From the NCBI GenBank assembly GCA_021796055.1, contig JAJYOS010000356.1:1-6838 (forward strand): 6,838 bases of DNA, given 5' to 3'. Position 1 is the first letter of the stretch, and every line of letters begins with the position of its first letter. Shown in pieces: positions 6,301 through 6,838 of this stretch. Source of the stretch: Bacteroidota bacterium. GTDB lineage: Bacteria > Bacteroidota > Kryptoniia > Kryptoniales > JAKASW01. The position numbers were made by a program, and so were the translations under genes. The notes under the pieces are model-generated. The model was not told the DNA's origin and searched no databases. It saw only the letters and a list, made by a program, of their open reading frames with translations.

Positions 6301-6697
6301 CAGCTTTGTCAGGAATACCGACGGTACTTATTCGTTCAGAGGATATGTCACCAACTTTGATCCCTCGAACGGCGCGCCTGACGTCATTGTTGACCAATCA
6401 TGGTTCACGCTCGGACCTGGTTCGAGTCTCACCGGCGGTGCATCTGAGCAGTGGGTTGAAGACGGCAGCTATGTAAGACTAAGACAGGTCTCCTTGTCAT
6501 ACCTGTTGCCGCTCACCGGCATAGGTTTCCAAAGTCTGCAGATCTCATTGATAGGCAATAATCTCGCGCTTTGGACGAAGTACGATGGAGCGGACCCGGA
6601 AGTGAATTTGACCGGTCCCACCAATGGCCAGGGTCTCGATTATTTCGTCAATCCCAGTGTCAGGACTTGGGTCCTCTCACTACAGGTCAACTATTAA
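3341..6697 (+). CDS. SusC/RagA-family TonB-dependent outer-membrane receptor
   Basis: This outer-membrane beta-barrel would import a nutrient, commonly an oligosaccharide or peptide in this family, with TonB-ExbBD energy and a SusD lipoprotein as lid. A signal peptide is clear: basic start, hydrophobic 4-17, likely cleavage after A24 (MMA|Q). A carboxypeptidase-regulatory-like Ig domain spans about 27-105 (GTIKGKIID, LPGATVVIEGT, DVDGNYTITNVP). VVVTAIG at 114-120 leads into the plug, which has RGARSLQGDNQPLIVVNGEPI at 177-197 and INPNDVKSIEVYSGP at 226-240, running to ITTKSG at 257-262. The barrel fills about 270-1118, with the family signatures IGNPNARWRAG (903-913) and DGSYVRLRQVSLSY (1041-1054), and ends in an aromatic residue (VNY) as barrel proteins do. 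There is no STN domain, so signalling to an anti-sigma factor is not expected. N193 replaces the aspartate usual in VVDGVP. Length is normal for the family. The substrate is unknown. Confidence 0.97.
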   Translation: MKHLLFASFLLTCFLSFGAGKMMAQTGTIKGKIIDQQTKLTLPGATVVIEGTALGAAADVDGNYTITNVPAATYRLTGRFIGYQPLTRTVQVKEGETLTENFALAPVGYTTNPVVVTAIGTEKSRAQMGTSVSSVSGQTLTMSGANDISSALAGQAPGLTTISSNGDPGGATRMVLRGARSLQGDNQPLIVVNGEPIWSGPVYNQVAVNNSLTNGGPSAYSTLDEINPNDVKSIEVYSGPTAAALWGSRGANGVIVITTKSGSFTPGKKINISIRESTESDALLRAEPLQTDFGQGQNGLYTWNNRLSWGDRISQRSGAPNTVNANGTITSGTPANPAGGKTSKDVYNHATDVFQSPVFPEYGATLSGGDASGNFYLDVDHLGQIGIVKANSNFNRTSINANVSRVFSDVLTLRVNANYVSAVTARTQQGSNLAGLMLGSYRTPPDFNNLPYMVTFTSPDGVVTPNSQRGFRNGNGNPAVNGVYDNPFYTIYQNPTSFSDTRVIGGVEMAYDPLNWLDFTYRAGVDYLGDRNTSVYGLFDWTTPGGQYSDNLFSQYQINTDLQGRARHEFSPDFSGSILLGFHLDHQEYNYMAQIVQTFLFTAPPYYLSNGASVLPPNQNNWIERNAAAYGEVDLTMYQQLFVTLSGRDESSSTYGPNSAGLYFYPAASVAWQFTKLPLFEGNKILNFGKLRAAYGEAAVQPPVYTSATYILANPTWYNGWGEGVNPQYWGGGATYSNVQGNAGIGPERTSELEGGVDLTLFDNRVTLSATEYSDKTTGAITAIQVSPSLGFTYQQANAVNMTNIGTDLQATVEWLRVGEFSWSTLLNWSTNKNKITSMPAGTQYVSLNGFTDPFSAAVLDQPFGVIVGTHWERTGDNGLITQGKLVLDANGFPQNASSDAVIGNPNARWRAGIGNTFRFQRFTLNVLFDIKAGGQVWNGTKGALSYFGRYGNQNWWTTITANQAQTLKDWNGETVAQIVASGSYGNSFVRNTDGTYSFRGYVTNFDPSNGAPDVIVDQSWFTLGPGSSLTGGASEQWVEDGSYVRLRQVSLSYLLPLTGIGFQSLQISLIGNNLALWTKYDGADPEVNLTGPTNGQGLDYFVNPSVRTWVLSLQVNY

Positions 6698-6711
6698 GAA
6701 GGGAGCAGTCA

Positions 6712-6838
6712 ATGAAAAGGGTTAGCAAATACGTAATAGCAGCCATGTTGTTCGGAGTTGTTCTCGCAGGCTGCAAGTCCTTCACCAAAGGGTACGACTC
6801 GAATCCGGATGCTTCTACTTCCGGAGCGTCGGCATCGT
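6712..6838 (+). CDS. SusD/RagB-like outer-membrane lipoprotein (3' partial)
   Basis: Only the first 42 codons are inside the window. They encode a lipoprotein signal peptide: MKR, hydrophobic 7-19, and the lipobox L18-A19-G20-C21, so C21 would be lipidated after signal peptidase II cleavage. The mature start CKSFTKGYDSNPDAS resembles the N-termini of SusD-family proteins, which often have a Tyr/Leu-Asp/Asn-x-NP segment soon after the cysteine. The ATG is supported by AAGGGAG at 6699-6705, six bases upstream, and lies 14 bases after the receptor stop, so the genes are surely co-transcribed. SusD proteins bind the nutrient at the surface and close over the SusC barrel. The family call rests mostly on position after a SusC gene, because the diagnostic TPR-like fold lies beyond the window. 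Confidence 0.85.
   Translation, partial: MKRVSKYVIAAMLFGVVLAGCKSFTKGYDSNPDASTSGASAS

Overview
The window holds two transcription units on the + strand, separated by a 572-base gap (2722-3293). It fits a Gram-negative bacterium of the Bacteroidota/FCB superphylum, because a SusC-type TonB-dependent outer-membrane receptor is followed directly by the start of a SusD-type lipoprotein. All starts visible in the window have strong Shine-Dalgarno (SD) sequences, which is unusual for Bacteroidia and Flavobacteriia. This points, as inference only, to a deeper branch such as the Ignavibacteria/Chlorobi side. No single gene here fixes the genus.

Region 1 (1-2721) is a serine-biosynthesis pair. A class V PLP aminotransferase of the alanine/serine-glyoxylate type lacks its first residues at the window edge. 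Its stop codon overlaps the start of serA, a full-length 525-residue D-3-phosphoglycerate dehydrogenase with catalytic, intervening and ACT domains. SerA would make 3-phosphohydroxypyruvate, and the coupled aminotransferase is a plausible partner for the next transamination step.

Region 2 (2722-3340) has no convincing long gene but is rich in signals. In order it holds: a GC-rich hairpin that probably ends the serA transcript; a perfect 27-bp tandem duplication; a near-consensus promoter (TTGACA, 17 bp, TATATT); a perfect inverted repeat; a strong intrinsic terminator ending in eight T; an apparently empty stretch with weak hairpins; and a 16-codon basic leader ORF with its own strong SD. That ORF overlaps the receptor start by ATGA. 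Together these look like a regulated leader of the susCD operon, with possible premature termination (or a ~100-nt small RNA) and translational coupling through the leader peptide.

Region 3 (3341-6838) is the nutrient-uptake unit: a complete 1118-residue SusC/RagA-family receptor, then 14 bases later a lipoprotein that starts like SusD and runs off the window. The pair would bind and import an oligomeric nutrient across the outer membrane with TonB energy. The substrate cannot be read from this window.
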